Origin: a virus
IMG/VR virus record: IMGVR_UViG_3300032116_000355
Location: 1 to 47,059 of that record
Strand: one strand, 5' to 3'
Length of the DNA stretch: 47,059 nucleotides
This document shows, piece after piece, positions 13,616 through 20,864 of the stretch (position 1 is the stretch's first letter; each line of letters starts with the position of its first letter). Position numbers and translations under genes: made by a program. The notes below the pieces were generated by a model. That model made no database searches. It was not told where the DNA came from and saw only the letters and a list, made by a program, of their open reading frames with translations.

Positions 13616-15712
13616 ATGCCAGTCTTAGGTATTGTACACGGTACTAAGATTGGCCCAAATTCACCAACAGTAACCTCTGTAACCGACGTAGGAATAAACA
13701 GAGAATATGACAATGGTGCGGTCGATGTTGCGTTTAGCTTACCAGCTGTTAATACTGCCGTTTCTTACAAAGTAGTCTCTAGCAATGGACAAGTAGCTAC
13801 TGGCAACTCATCACCTATTCGTGTTCAAAATTTACCAACAGGTATTAACACTACATTTACAGTGTTTGGAATTAATGATATTACTATTGAAGGCCCACCT
13901 TCAGCTGTTTCATCAGGTGTAACTGTCACCACTGTTCCATTTAAACCAACAATGGGAGTTGCAACTCCAGGTAATGGCCAAGCTTTTGTTGTCTTTAGTA
14001 TATTAAACTCTGGTGGAAAGCCCGTTATTTCTTATGCCGTAACCGGATCCCCTGCTGGAACAGCTACAGATACCGGCTCACCAATTACAGTACCTAATTT
14101 AAATAATGATGTCCCACACGCATTTACTGTTGTTGCTATAAATGCAAACGGTCCTTCTCTACCAAGTAACCCTTCAAACCTAACTGTACCTTCTACAGGT
14201 AGCGGCGGAGTGCCTGCTGGAACTTATTACTGCTATAGCTCAGATTGTTTTACATCTGATGGTACAAATTTTGCTTATCTTCAAGCTCCAATCTTTACAT
14301 CAGTATCTCCTTCTGATCAGTCTTCACTTACAAACTACTCGGGTGGTTTTGGGTTTGCTCGTGGTACTCGCGTTACTTACTGTAACACTGTGGAAAACAC
14401 CGCTCGGATTGGAGCTCAACAATCTATTTGTCAAGCTAATTATGTAGAGCCGGACCCACCACCACCATGTGACCCTACCGAATACACAAGTGAATGTGGA
14501 CCTTACACAGCCGGCCCTCAAGTAGATGGGTGCTCTCCAACATCAGCTAACTACGGCTACACAATTACAGAGACCGCTACAAAAACTAGAACTATCTATG
14601 ATTGCAACGGTATTATTATTCAAACATCTGTTCTAACTTGTACTAGAAGCACTTTTACAACAACAGTTGTAAATGATCCGCGCTGCCCTGGATATGTAGC
14701 CCAAAGAGTTAGCTCCGGCGTAACAAGTAGTGGAAATACAAATACAGCTGTATCTTCTGGAACTACCTCTGGAACTACCTCTGGAACTACAGCTACAACA
14801 GCTTCAGGTACCCTTGTTCGAGATCCAAATGGAGCTGGTTATACGGACCCAAATACTGGGGTGACTTCAACTTGGTATTCAACAGTTGATGCTGACGGAA
14901 ATACTCAACTTTATCTTCTTGAAGAAACTGCGCCTGGTGTAGTAGATCCTAATGCAACAGCAAACCAAGAGCCTATAGTTATTGAAAAAGGTGCTTTTGA
15001 TTACTGGTCTGATCCAAACGCTCAATGGAATTTTAATTGGGATGGTGGTCTTGGGGGGTCTCTTAGTGATTCATTTGCTGTAAACATTGACTATGACGCA
15101 TTAGCTGCCCTTAACGCATCTTATGAACAACCAACTACATCAGAGCCAACAGTTGATTATGGAACAGGCGGTTCAGTTACAGACTCTGCTGCTAGTGGTG
15201 GCGGTGGTGGAGGTGGTTGCTTTACCTACGGTACATCAATTTTAATGGCTGATGGGTCTATTAAGTTAATTCAAGATGTTAAAAAAGGCGATGTCCTAAA
15301 GTCTATGAAATTAACAGATTTCCCTCATGGCGATGACCCAAGTGCTTGGTATCCAAAATCAATGTGGAGCTCAGAGGATGAAGATGAGTTTGAGGTAGTT
15401 AGCTCTGTAGTAACTCACGTAAAACATAGCCAAACTCTAAATTACTTCATAATTAATGATAAGTACAAAGTTACTTACGAGCACTATGTCCTTATTAAGC
15501 GGGCCGGGTTATGGCAAATGGAGCGCGTAGATAACCTACTAGTTGGAGATTTATTTATAGCTCCAGACTCAACCACTATTGAAATTACCTCAATTAAGAA
15601 CTTAAATGAGAAAATTTGGGTTGTAGACATAGACGTTGAAGATAATGACTTCTACTTTGCCGATGGTATACTTGTACACAACTACAAGTACTACGGAAAC
15701 TTTGTTCTTTAA
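13616..15712 (+). CDS. Virion protein with fibronectin-like domains and a C-terminal Hint (intein-like) domain
   Basis: The 698-aa product starts one base after the previous stop. Residues about 20-195 contain two to three fibronectin type III-like repeats (ending in SNPSNLTVP-like turns). A Cys-rich region (residues 200-360) follows, then a Ser/Thr linker. After a run of seven Gly, the last 164 residues form a Hint fold: Cys 535 (CFTYGTSILMADGS), a TxxH motif (VTYEHYVLI, His 623) and the C-terminal YFADGILVHN (Asn 689). Only nine residues (YKYYGNFVL) follow. The +1 residue is Tyr, not Cys/Ser/Thr, so protein splicing is unlikely; self-cleavage or ligation of the upstream part is more plausible. 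Hint domains are known in phage and bacterial surface proteins as bacterial intein-like domains. Confidence 0.8.
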   Translation: MPVLGIVHGTKIGPNSPTVTSVTDVGINREYDNGAVDVAFSLPAVNTAVSYKVVSSNGQVATGNSSPIRVQNLPTGINTTFTVFGINDITIEGPPSAVSSGVTVTTVPFKPTMGVATPGNGQAFVVFSILNSGGKPVISYAVTGSPAGTATDTGSPITVPNLNNDVPHAFTVVAINANGPSLPSNPSNLTVPSTGSGGVPAGTYYCYSSDCFTSDGTNFAYLQAPIFTSVSPSDQSSLTNYSGGFGFARGTRVTYCNTVENTARIGAQQSICQANYVEPDPPPPCDPTEYTSECGPYTAGPQVDGCSPTSANYGYTITETATKTRTIYDCNGIIIQTSVLTCTRSTFTTTVVNDPRCPGYVAQRVSSGVTSSGNTNTAVSSGTTSGTTSGTTATTASGTLVRDPNGAGYTDPNTGVTSTWYSTVDADGNTQLYLLEETAPGVVDPNATANQEPIVIEKGAFDYWSDPNAQWNFNWDGGLGGSLSDSFAVNIDYDALAALNASYEQPTTSEPTVDYGTGGSVTDSAASGGGGGGGCFTYGTSILMADGSIKLIQDVKKGDVLKSMKLTDFPHGDDPSAWYPKSMWSSEDEDEFEVVSSVVTHVKHSQTLNYFIINDKYKVTYEHYVLIKRAGLWQMERVDNLLVGDLFIAPDSTTIEITSIKNLNEKIWVVDIDVEDNDFYFADGILVHNYKYYGNFVL

Positions 15713-15732
15713 AATAAGGTACAGTACGCTCT

Positions 15733-15969
15733 ATGACAGACCCTTATTCTCGCCCAGCTAGGCCCTGGGACCTATATAACAAAAACCTAGGTCGAGTGGC
15801 TGAAACAGTCGCTAAGGAGCGCCTAGAGCTTTGTAAGGCCTGTCCTAACTATATTGCCCTAACCCATCAATGCACCAAGTGCGGTTGCTTTATGGACGCT
15901 AAAACAAAGCTTCCTAATGCGGTCTGCCCTATTGGCAAGTGGGATCAAGTATTGGTTGGATATAAATGA
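15733..15969 (+). CDS. DUF6171-like zinc protein
   Basis: The 78-aa product has CKACPNYIALTHQCTKCGC (residues about 34-52) and ends CPIGKWD. This is the DUF6171 pattern of five to six cysteines ending in CPxGKW. Function in the family is not known. TACAGT lies seven bases before the ATG and no ribosome binding site is visible, so a leaderless transcript is possible. It overlaps the next gene by four bases. Confidence 0.75.
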   Translation: MTDPYSRPARPWDLYNKNLGRVAETVAKERLELCKACPNYIALTHQCTKCGCFMDAKTKLPNAVCPIGKWDQVLVGYK

Positions 15970-16163
15970 CATATGTAGCTTCCGCAGCAATGCTTGCCTT
16001 CGTCATTGACGGCGAGGTTGTTCAAGTAATGGGAACTGATGAGCGCCTAGCTGCCATCCTTCTTAGTGATCCAATCATTGTTGATGTTACTGGCGTTGAC
16101 CCAGCTCTTGTTACCTCGGCCAACTTTGACGTAACGACAAACACATTTAAAGATAAAGCCTGA
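15966..16163 (+). CDS. 65-aa hypothetical protein
   Basis: ATG overlaps the previous stop (ATGA). The small protein is mostly beta (FVIDGEVVQVMGTDERLAAI) and acidic, with no signal peptide. Short proteins of this kind accompany fibre genes in many phages; a virion role is an inference. No domain recognised. Confidence 0.6.
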   Translation: MTYVASAAMLAFVIDGEVVQVMGTDERLAAILLSDPIIVDVTGVDPALVTSANFDVTTNTFKDKA

Positions 16164-16193
16164 CAACCCTTAAATACTCTTAGACAATAGTGA

Positions 16194-16211
16194 CTGCACC
16201 CCGATCAGGTG
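16194..16211 (+). other. Small hairpin in the leader of the 16240 gene
   Basis: GCACC (about 16195-16199) and GGTGC (about 16207-16211) can pair around seven bases, about 30 bases before the ATG of the abundant-looking 16240 gene. Upstream lies TACTCTTAGACAA, a candidate -10 region. It may stabilise the leader or attenuate transcription. The stem is short and support is weak. Confidence 0.3.
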
Positions 16212-16239
16212 CTTAACCACTCTAGAGAAAAGGTAAACA

Positions 16240-17577
16240 ATGTCAAGCTACAATTCACCGCTTCCGGTGGGTTCACCAGAGGGTACAGGCGCAGCAGCTA
16301 TTGCTATCGCAGAGACTCCAGGCGGAACTAACACCAACGGTAATGCAACAGATTCAGCAGGAAACGTAAAAGTAGATTTCGTATGGGGTAACTACCCTAT
16401 GCAACCAAACGATGTACGTACAGAAGAAGCAGCTGGAAACTTCGGCGGAACAACAGGATCAGATGAACTTGCTTACAGAACTGCTGTAGTAACAGCTGCA
16501 TCTGGAAACGGAACCACTGTTACTTACACAGCGGCTAACTCATTCCATGTTGGACAGACTGTAACAATTACAGGTCTTGCTACATCAGCTCTTAATCTTT
16601 CAAACGTGCTTATTGCTTCACTTGTAGGTACAGAAGGCGCTCGTACAGGCTTCACAGTAACTAACGCAGCTTCAGGATCTGACTCAGCTCAGACAGCTGT
16701 TGCTAAGGTAGTTGTAGGAGAGATCCCTGGCGTTGGCGCTGATGCTTCATGGTCAGCTACAACAAAGGTAGCTGGAGCTCGTCTAGATGCAGCTCTTGAT
16801 AACCATGCAAATGCAGAGGCTGAATGGAACAACTATCCAGCATTTACTCCAGGAGCAGGTAACTACAAGGTTACAGCTGCTTCAGGTAACGGAACAACTG
16901 TTACATACACAGCTCAAAACAACCTTGCAGTTGGAGATGTTGTAAACATTACAGGTCTTACAGCTTCAGCTTACAACCTATCTGGAGTAACAGTTGCTAC
17001 AGCTGATGCTCTTAAGTTCACAGTAACTAACGCAGCTAACGCTGGTGAAATTACCGGACAGTGGTACGGCAAGGTAGAGTCAACTACTGCTCTAACAGCA
17101 GCTGATGGCGCTGGAATTGGCTACATCGTAGTACCTTCAGTACTTGGTGAGACAACAGCAGTTGCTCTTGATGAGCTTAAGGATGCTGGCTACGAAACAG
17201 CTAATATCACTACAGCTTCAGCAGCTACAAACACTGCTACACAGCCAACACGTATTAACGTAACAAGCACTACTGAAGCTACTGTAACTATTTCTGGCGG
17301 CACAAGCACATGGGCAGTAGGTACTAAGGTAACTATCGCTTCAGGAACAGGTATCCCAGCAGCACTTGTTGGTACTTGGCGTGTAACCGGTGGTTCAGGA
17401 AGCACACTTGTAATCGCAGGTTCAGGATGGACAGTTGCAGACACAGGCGCTATCACACCTGGTACAGCACTTACTGGTACAGCTGGAACAATCAAGACAC
17501 AGTCAACAGCAGCCGGTGCATCTTCAGTTGCAACAACAGCAACAATTACAATCACACCTTGGGCAGCAGCAGCATAA
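16240..17577 (+). CDS. Probable abundant virion protein with repeated beta modules and a PASTA-like domain
   Basis: The 445-aa product carries two copies of a GNGTTVTYTAxNxFxVGQ module, each followed by VTITGL or VNITGL and ending FTVTNA (residues about 85-145 and 205-270). A segment around VPSVLGETTAVALDELKDAG (residues about 293-312) resembles a PASTA domain, which in other proteins binds peptidoglycan or muropeptides. The C-terminal third is a beta-rich domain. AGAAAAGG precedes the ATG and a 13-bp bidirectional terminator follows, giving an isolated, probably highly expressed gene. It may be a capsid decoration or tail surface protein. Confidence 0.65.
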   Translation: MSSYNSPLPVGSPEGTGAAAIAIAETPGGTNTNGNATDSAGNVKVDFVWGNYPMQPNDVRTEEAAGNFGGTTGSDELAYRTAVVTAASGNGTTVTYTAANSFHVGQTVTITGLATSALNLSNVLIASLVGTEGARTGFTVTNAASGSDSAQTAVAKVVVGEIPGVGADASWSATTKVAGARLDAALDNHANAEAEWNNYPAFTPGAGNYKVTAASGNGTTVTYTAQNNLAVGDVVNITGLTASAYNLSGVTVATADALKFTVTNAANAGEITGQWYGKVESTTALTAADGAGIGYIVVPSVLGETTAVALDELKDAGYETANITTASAATNTATQPTRINVTSTTEATVTISGGTSTWAVGTKVTIASGTGIPAALVGTWRVTGGSGSTLVIAGSGWTVADTGAITPGTALTGTAGTIKTQSTAAGASSVATTATITITPWAAAA

Positions 17578-17593
17578 CCTTCCCAACACAAAC

Positions 17594-17626
17594 AAAAAGC
17601 CCCCGGCTAATAACCGGGGGCTTTTT
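17594..17626. terminator. Strong bidirectional intrinsic terminator
   Basis: AAAAAGCCCCCGG (17594-17606), loop CTAATAA, CCGGGGGCTTTTT (17614-17626): a 13-bp perfect stem with T tracts on both strands. It separates the rightward 16240 gene from the leftward WhiB gene that converges on it. CAACACAAACA lies immediately before the stem (17584-17594). Confidence 0.9.
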
Positions 17627-17636
17627 GATTTACATC

Positions 17637-17912
17637 TTACGTTTTAGGGACTGTTATCTTTCTTCCAAAACTACCCCGAAGCATTTCTTGTCTTTGCCCT
17701 GGAGTAGTGCCTCCCCAAATACCATCTAGCGATCGACCTTGGCTTAGCGCATACTGCAAACACTCTGAGATTATGGAGCAACGGCTACATATATCTTTTG
17801 CTTGTTTTACAGTTGTGTGCCACTCCGAGATATAGTCTTTTGGAAAAAATATATCTGGTGAAGCTGCGGTGCACGGTTTTGGTACATCAAGGGGTAAAGC
17901 GTTTAAGGGCAT
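17637..17912 (-). CDS. WhiB-family transcriptional regulator
   Basis: The 91-aa protein has the four cluster-binding cysteines of the family (14, 42, 45 and 51), with spacing C-x2-C-x5-C for the last three. GIWGGTTPGQR at 64-74 corresponds to the usual G[VI]WGG turn, followed by a basic C-terminus (RGSFGRKITVP). WhiB proteins bind a [4Fe-4S] cluster and modulate the principal sigma factor. They are confined to actinobacteria and their phages and plasmids, so this is the best host evidence here. A phage copy may redirect host transcription or block superinfection, as for TM4 WhiB. It lies 12 bases downstream of the lytic transglycosylase gene, probably in one operon. Confidence 0.92.
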   Translation of the reverse strand: MPLNALPLDVPKPCTAASPDIFFPKDYISEWHTTVKQAKDICSRCSIISECLQYALSQGRSLDGIWGGTTPGQRQEMLRGSFGRKITVPKT

Positions 17913-17924
17913 GTAGTGGTCCGT

Positions 17925-18464
17925 TCAGTTTTTTGGAAATTGTTTTAGAAAACTCTCATATCTAGCTCCATTTGTTTGACCTGGATAGACTTTCCAGGAA
18001 GACCAGTCTTCTCCACCGTTAGTCATGTGAAAAGCTATTTCCGCATTTGTAACTGGGTCAAAGAGATCTTTATTTGTTTTGAGGTCAAATTTCTCCCGTC
18101 GGTCTTCTCCGAGACTTCCCAGCATATTAATCTGGAAAACCCCGTAGGAGTTGTCTCCTGTTGAAACATCTCCGTTGTGGGCTAAGGGGCGACCGTTAGA
18201 TTCTTTCTTAGCAACCGCATAGGCGACCTTGAGAGCTTTTCCCTCAAAACCAACCGCGCTAAGCAGGTCAACTAATTCTGTATCTGACAGCTCTTTTGCT
18301 CCTCTGTATTTCTCTAGTGGGTCCACAGTGCTTACTTGTACTGTCACAGTTGATCCTTCCACCTCGTTCGCGTTAGCGAGCGCGTGTGGTAGTCCACCTA
18401 TTAACAGTGCATACATCGAAAACACCGCCACTTTTTCCATCGTATCTTTTCTGATATTGAACAT
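17925..18464 (-). CDS. Secreted lytic transglycosylase / lysozyme-like protein
   Basis: The 179-aa protein starts at ATG 18464 with AGGAG six bases upstream. Residues 1-33 form a signal peptide (MEKVAVFSMYALLIGGLPHA, cleavage near ALANA). The domain from about 75 to 160 has AVAKKESNGRP with Glu 88 as the likely acid, NSYGVFQIN (105-113) as the GLMQ-like substrate motif, and ends in EIAFHMTNGGEDWSSW. SLT-type enzymes cleave the glycan strands of peptidoglycan. With its own export signal, outside the lysis cassette and oriented against the late genes, it may act during infection or in the host rather than at final lysis. Confidence 0.82.
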   Translation of the reverse strand: MFNIRKDTMEKVAVFSMYALLIGGLPHALANANEVEGSTVTVQVSTVDPLEKYRGAKELSDTELVDLLSAVGFEGKALKVAYAVAKKESNGRPLAHNGDVSTGDNSYGVFQINMLGSLGEDRREKFDLKTNKDLFDPVTNAEIAFHMTNGGEDWSSWKVYPGQTNGARYESFLKQFPKN

Positions 18465-18479
18465 TTCTGCTCCTCTCAG

Positions 18480-18506
18480 TAATAAAAGACGCTATTGCTA
18501 GCGTCT
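18480..18506 (-). promoter_or_regulatory. Terminator-like hairpin in the transglycosylase leader (attenuator candidate)
   Basis: AGACGCTA (18487-18494), loop TTGC, TAGCGTCT (18499-18506): an 8-bp perfect stem. On the minus strand it is followed by TTTTATT and then, 10 bases on, by the AGGAG site of the 17925-18464 gene. A terminator placed inside a leader suggests attenuation or another conditional readthrough. No leftward gene lies upstream that it could terminate. A candidate promoter further up is TTGAGT with TAGAAC 17 bases later. Confidence 0.6.
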
Positions 18507-18656
18507 CTCATGTTCTAGATTGCCACAGCGTTACACTCAAGGTCAAGTCCAAACAAATATATTTTTTATATTGAGACAAATTTACGCTTAGATGGTCTAA
18601 TTTAAAGATATAAATCTCGTGATTTGAGACGGACAACATATTCTCATATTTTGAAC

Positions 18657-18684
18657 TTGACATCTTCTACAGAATGAGTATATG
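18657..18684 (+). promoter_or_regulatory. Candidate rightward promoter
   Basis: TTGACA (18657-18662) is a perfect -35. TATATG (18679-18684) follows after 16 bases and lies only three bases before the ATG at 18688. If used, the transcript would start at or inside the first codons, or a slightly different -10 is used. The 18465-18687 gap is AT-rich, with the leftward attenuator hairpin and this promoter back to back. Confidence 0.45.
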
Positions 18685-18687
18685 TAA

Positions 18688-18924
18688 ATGAGCGTATCTG
18701 ATTGGGCCGCATTAACCTCTGTTGTTCTTGGAGTAGGCGGAGTAACTATCCTTGGTATCAAGTGGACAATCAAGCATTATCTAGCTGAACTTAAGCCAAA
18801 TGGCGGATCAAGCATGCGTGATTCCATTAATAAAATAGCTACCGACGTAACGGAAATGCGAGTCTCTTTAGCTCGTCTAGAAGGCCGGTTTGACCAGCAC
18901 GTTGACGAATCTCCTGAGTGGTAG
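18688..18924 (+). CDS. Small membrane protein with coiled coil (DUF2746-like)
   Basis: The 78-aa product has one membrane helix (ALTSVVLGVGGVTILGIKW) and then KPNGGSSMRDSINKI, followed by a heptad-patterned coiled coil (VTEMRVSLARLEGRF). Membrane helix, KPN-GGS linker and amphipathic coil are typical of the DUF2746-type proteins in actinophages, which have been suggested as holin-like. It starts the rightward unit after the WhiB island. The family call is moderate. Confidence 0.6.
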   Translation: MSVSDWAALTSVVLGVGGVTILGIKWTIKHYLAELKPNGGSSMRDSINKIATDVTEMRVSLARLEGRFDQHVDESPEW

Positions 18925-18938
18925 TACTTTTATAGTAC

Positions 18939-18955
18939 TGGGGTCTTGTACCCCA
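18939..18955 (+). terminator. Short hairpin pair after the 18688 gene
   Basis: TGGGGT (18939-18944) pairs with ACCCCA (18950-18955) around five bases. Just upstream, AGTACT repeats (18923-18928 and 18934-18939) can form a second small hairpin. The next gene starts 22 bases later. No T tract is present, so it may be a processing or attenuation structure. Confidence 0.35.
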
Positions 18956-18976
18956 CCTACAAGGAAAGAGAGAAAA

Positions 18977-19171
18977 ATGAATATAGCTCAGCTTCAAGCT
19001 GCGTTTGGTTCGTACCTTAGAGCCTCAATTGCGGCAGTAGCAGCTCTTTACATGAGCGGTATTACTGACCCAAAGACGCTCCTTAACGCTTTTATTGCAG
19101 GTCTTATCGGACCGCTTGCTAAAGCCGTTAATCCAAAAGACACGTCAATAGGAATAAACGCGTCTAAGTAA
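18977..19171 (+). CDS. Holin-like membrane protein
   Basis: ATG at 18977 with AAGGAAAGAGAG upstream; earlier in-frame codons fall in the previous gene. The 64-aa product has a hydrophobic stretch from YLRASIAAVAALYMSG to LLNAFIAGLIGPL and ends AVNPKDTSIGINASK. This pattern (helix, TDPKTLLNA turn, helix, NPKD) is like small holin or holin-associated proteins in other phages. Together with 18688 it may form a second lysis-related pair. It is closed by a strong terminator. Confidence 0.6.
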   Translation: MNIAQLQAAFGSYLRASIAAVAALYMSGITDPKTLLNAFIAGLIGPLAKAVNPKDTSIGINASK

Positions 19172-19187
19172 ATAAACTTACATAAAG

Positions 19188-19217
19188 GGAGCTGATGGGG
19201 ATATCAGCTCCTTTTTT
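19188..19217 (+). terminator. Strong intrinsic terminator
   Basis: GGAGCTGAT (19188-19196) and ATCAGCTCC (19203-19211) form a 9-bp stem around a 6-base loop, followed by TTTTTT (19212-19217). It closes the 18688-19171 unit. Confidence 0.9.
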
Positions 19218-19221
19218 GTTG

Positions 19222-19233
19222 TATACTGAAGGC
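19222..19233 (+). promoter_or_regulatory. Candidate leaderless promoter
   Basis: TATACT (19222-19227) lies six bases before the ATG at 19234, the same layout as TAGAAT before the 2829 gene. It comes immediately after the terminator, where a new promoter is expected. There is no clear ribosome binding site; no good -35 is visible. Confidence 0.5.
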
Positions 19234-19473
19234 ATGATCAAATGTGCTAACTGCTCTCTAGCGGCTGTTTATACAATAAGCGAGCCGGGAGCAAATCCTG
19301 TTGACTACTGCTCTACCTGCCTACCACGTTGGCTTCTAACAGATGCAGCTGAAGGTAAGTTTGTTCTTCGCTCTGAAGATGTAAAAAAGGACGTTGTTGA
19401 GGAAAAGCCAAAGACTATTAAAAAGAAAGCAGCGGCGCCTGTAGAGGAAACGTCTGCCGATGAGAGTAACTAG
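19234..19473 (+). CDS. 79-aa zinc-ribbon protein with Lys/Glu tail
   Basis: The product starts MIKCANCSLAAVYTI with CSTC at about residue 26, a four-cysteine zinc-ribbon, and has a Lys/Glu-rich C-terminal tail (KKDVVEEKPKTIKKKAAAP). The upstream in-frame start at 19195 lies inside the terminator stem, so 19234 is chosen. It overlaps the following gene by 14 bases. Function unknown. Confidence 0.65.
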   Translation: MIKCANCSLAAVYTISEPGANPVDYCSTCLPRWLLTDAAEGKFVLRSEDVKKDVVEEKPKTIKKKAAAPVEETSADESN

Positions 19474-19723
19474 TAAACCTGCTATTCAAGTACACCCCGT
19501 TCCCCACACCGTAACGGATCCAAAAGGCCCTTTTCCTAGAGAGCTGTTTGACGAGCCAGATATTGTGGTTGATTATGAACCTCAAGATAATGAAGATGGA
19601 AGCAACTTTCCACTAGGCGCTACCTCTCAAAACAATTTTAAACCTGTAAGATATCTACGTTGTTCAGTATGCTTAGTGCGAGTCCTAGAAACAGAGACTG
19701 AAAATCACGTTTGTGAGGAATAA
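19460..19723 (+). CDS. 87-aa protein with C-terminal zinc motif
   Basis: The N-terminal 65 residues are Pro- and Asp-rich with little hydrophobicity. The end has RCSVCLVRVLETETENHVCEE, a CxxC...HxC site that could bind one zinc. The last base of its stop codon is the first of the next ATG. Function unknown. Confidence 0.6.
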   Translation: MRVTSKPAIQVHPVPHTVTDPKGPFPRELFDEPDIVVDYEPQDNEDGSNFPLGATSQNNFKPVRYLRCSVCLVRVLETETENHVCEE

Positions 19724-20268
19724 TGGCTAGAAGAAGCAAAGCTTATATTGAAGGAATGAACCGGGTAAGCGAAGAGCTAGCCCGAGTAAAAAACAATGAA
19801 TCTACTCGTGTAGCAAAGCGTGAGCTTAAAGAAAGCCAAAACGAAGTATTTGAAAACACTGAGTGGCTTGTCAGCGTACCTAAAGAGCTAAAGAACGCTG
19901 GATCAGAAGTTAAGAACGCCCCTACAACAAATCCTGAGCGCCCTAGAGCTTGGACGATTGCTTACCACCCAAATGATAAAAAGCTTGTAGTTGTGTTTAG
20001 AGACAACACTTGGTGGGAATACCGAAACGTGCCTACTCATTTGTGGGAAGGCTTAAAAGCCAGCGGATCTACCGGTAAGTATCTAAGAACCTCTGGTCTT
20101 GATCAGTGGCCGGATATGGGCCCAGCAAATATGGATGAGTTCTCATCAGGAGCAAAAGAAAAGATTAGCCAAACAGCCCTAATTAGTAGCAAACTAGGTA
20201 AGCCTCTTCCAGAGGACTTTAACATTAGACACTTCACAGCAAAGGAACTATTTAACGAAATCTTATGA
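19723..20268 (+). CDS. KTSC-domain protein
   Basis: The 181-aa product begins with a basic helical segment. Residues about 76-125 carry a KTSC domain: WTIAYHPNDKKLVVVFRDN, WWEYRNVPTHLWEGL and STGKYLR. KTSC is a roughly 60-residue fold first noted in lysyl-tRNA synthetase C-termini and frequent in phages. Its role is unknown and it likely binds protein or nucleic acid. The C-terminus is helical. It is coupled to the gene at 20265 by a 4-base overlap. Confidence 0.75.
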   Translation: MARRSKAYIEGMNRVSEELARVKNNESTRVAKRELKESQNEVFENTEWLVSVPKELKNAGSEVKNAPTTNPERPRAWTIAYHPNDKKLVVVFRDNTWWEYRNVPTHLWEGLKASGSTGKYLRTSGLDQWPDMGPANMDEFSSGAKEKISQTALISSKLGKPLPEDFNIRHFTAKELFNEIL

Positions 20269-20564
20269 AAACATACGGTCAACTATACGTCGGAAAACTT
20301 GAGTACTACCACCGCAAGCCTTTACCAATTGTTGAGATTGGATGGACCCAGGAAACGGATCACCCCTACCGTAAAGGCACTTGTTTAGTATTTAGGTTGC
20401 CTTTTACTAAGCCAGGGTTTTATATGGGTAAGTGGATCATTGGATCTGAGTTGCCATTTGAAGCAGATAATGCAATAGACTCCCGCCTATCGGATGCTAT
20501 GAAGGTCCGCAATGTTTGGAAGCCGGAGGATGGCAGTTATGAAGAAGCTTTTTTCAAAGAGTAA
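20265..20564 (+). CDS. 99-aa hypothetical protein
   Basis: ATG overlaps the previous stop (ATGA). The product is rich in aromatic residues (YGQLYVGKLEYYHRKP, TKPGFYMGKWIIG), suggesting a small beta-sheet protein. I do not recognise the family. It overlaps the next gene by 26 bases. Confidence 0.6.
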   Translation: MKTYGQLYVGKLEYYHRKPLPIVEIGWTQETDHPYRKGTCLVFRLPFTKPGFYMGKWIIGSELPFEADNAIDSRLSDAMKVRNVWKPEDGSYEEAFFKE

Positions 20565-20790
20565 CAAAGACTGGGATAAACCATTCTCAGAAAAAGTAGC
20601 AAAACGGGTATCTCGAATCCCTACTGCTGAGCTAGAAATGTGGCTAGAGCAATCTATTTATGAGGTTGGTCGATGCCTTTCTGGTTACACAAAAAGTCGG
20701 GAAATGGTTTACCTACAAGAAGCTAGGACTGGTGCAGAAGCTTTACATGCAGTTGTAGAAGAGCTGTACAAAAGGAACGCTAAGCCGTAA
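20539..20790 (+). CDS. 83-aa conserved actinophage helical protein
   Basis: ATG 20539 follows GGAGG by nine bases; an upstream in-frame ATG at 20512 has no such site. The product is helical with ELEMWLEQSIYEVGRCLSGY and ARTGAEALHAVVEELYKR, segments I recall from proteins near the terminase of many actinophages. A small terminase role is possible from position but no DNA-binding motif is visible. The gene ends about 120 bases before the large terminase. Confidence 0.6.
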   Translation: MKKLFSKSNKDWDKPFSEKVAKRVSRIPTAELEMWLEQSIYEVGRCLSGYTKSREMVYLQEARTGAEALHAVVEELYKRNAKP

Positions 20791-20864
20791 GTAGATTTGT
20801 CGACTTTATGATAAACTAGGTCTTGCCTCTCTCTTCCTCTCCCCGTGTGGTGGCAGCAAAGGGC

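Noticed and set aside
20539-20790. Small terminase subunit assignment
   Set aside because: Position is suitable, but no helix-turn-helix or oligomerisation motif can be seen by eye; left as a conserved hypothetical protein.
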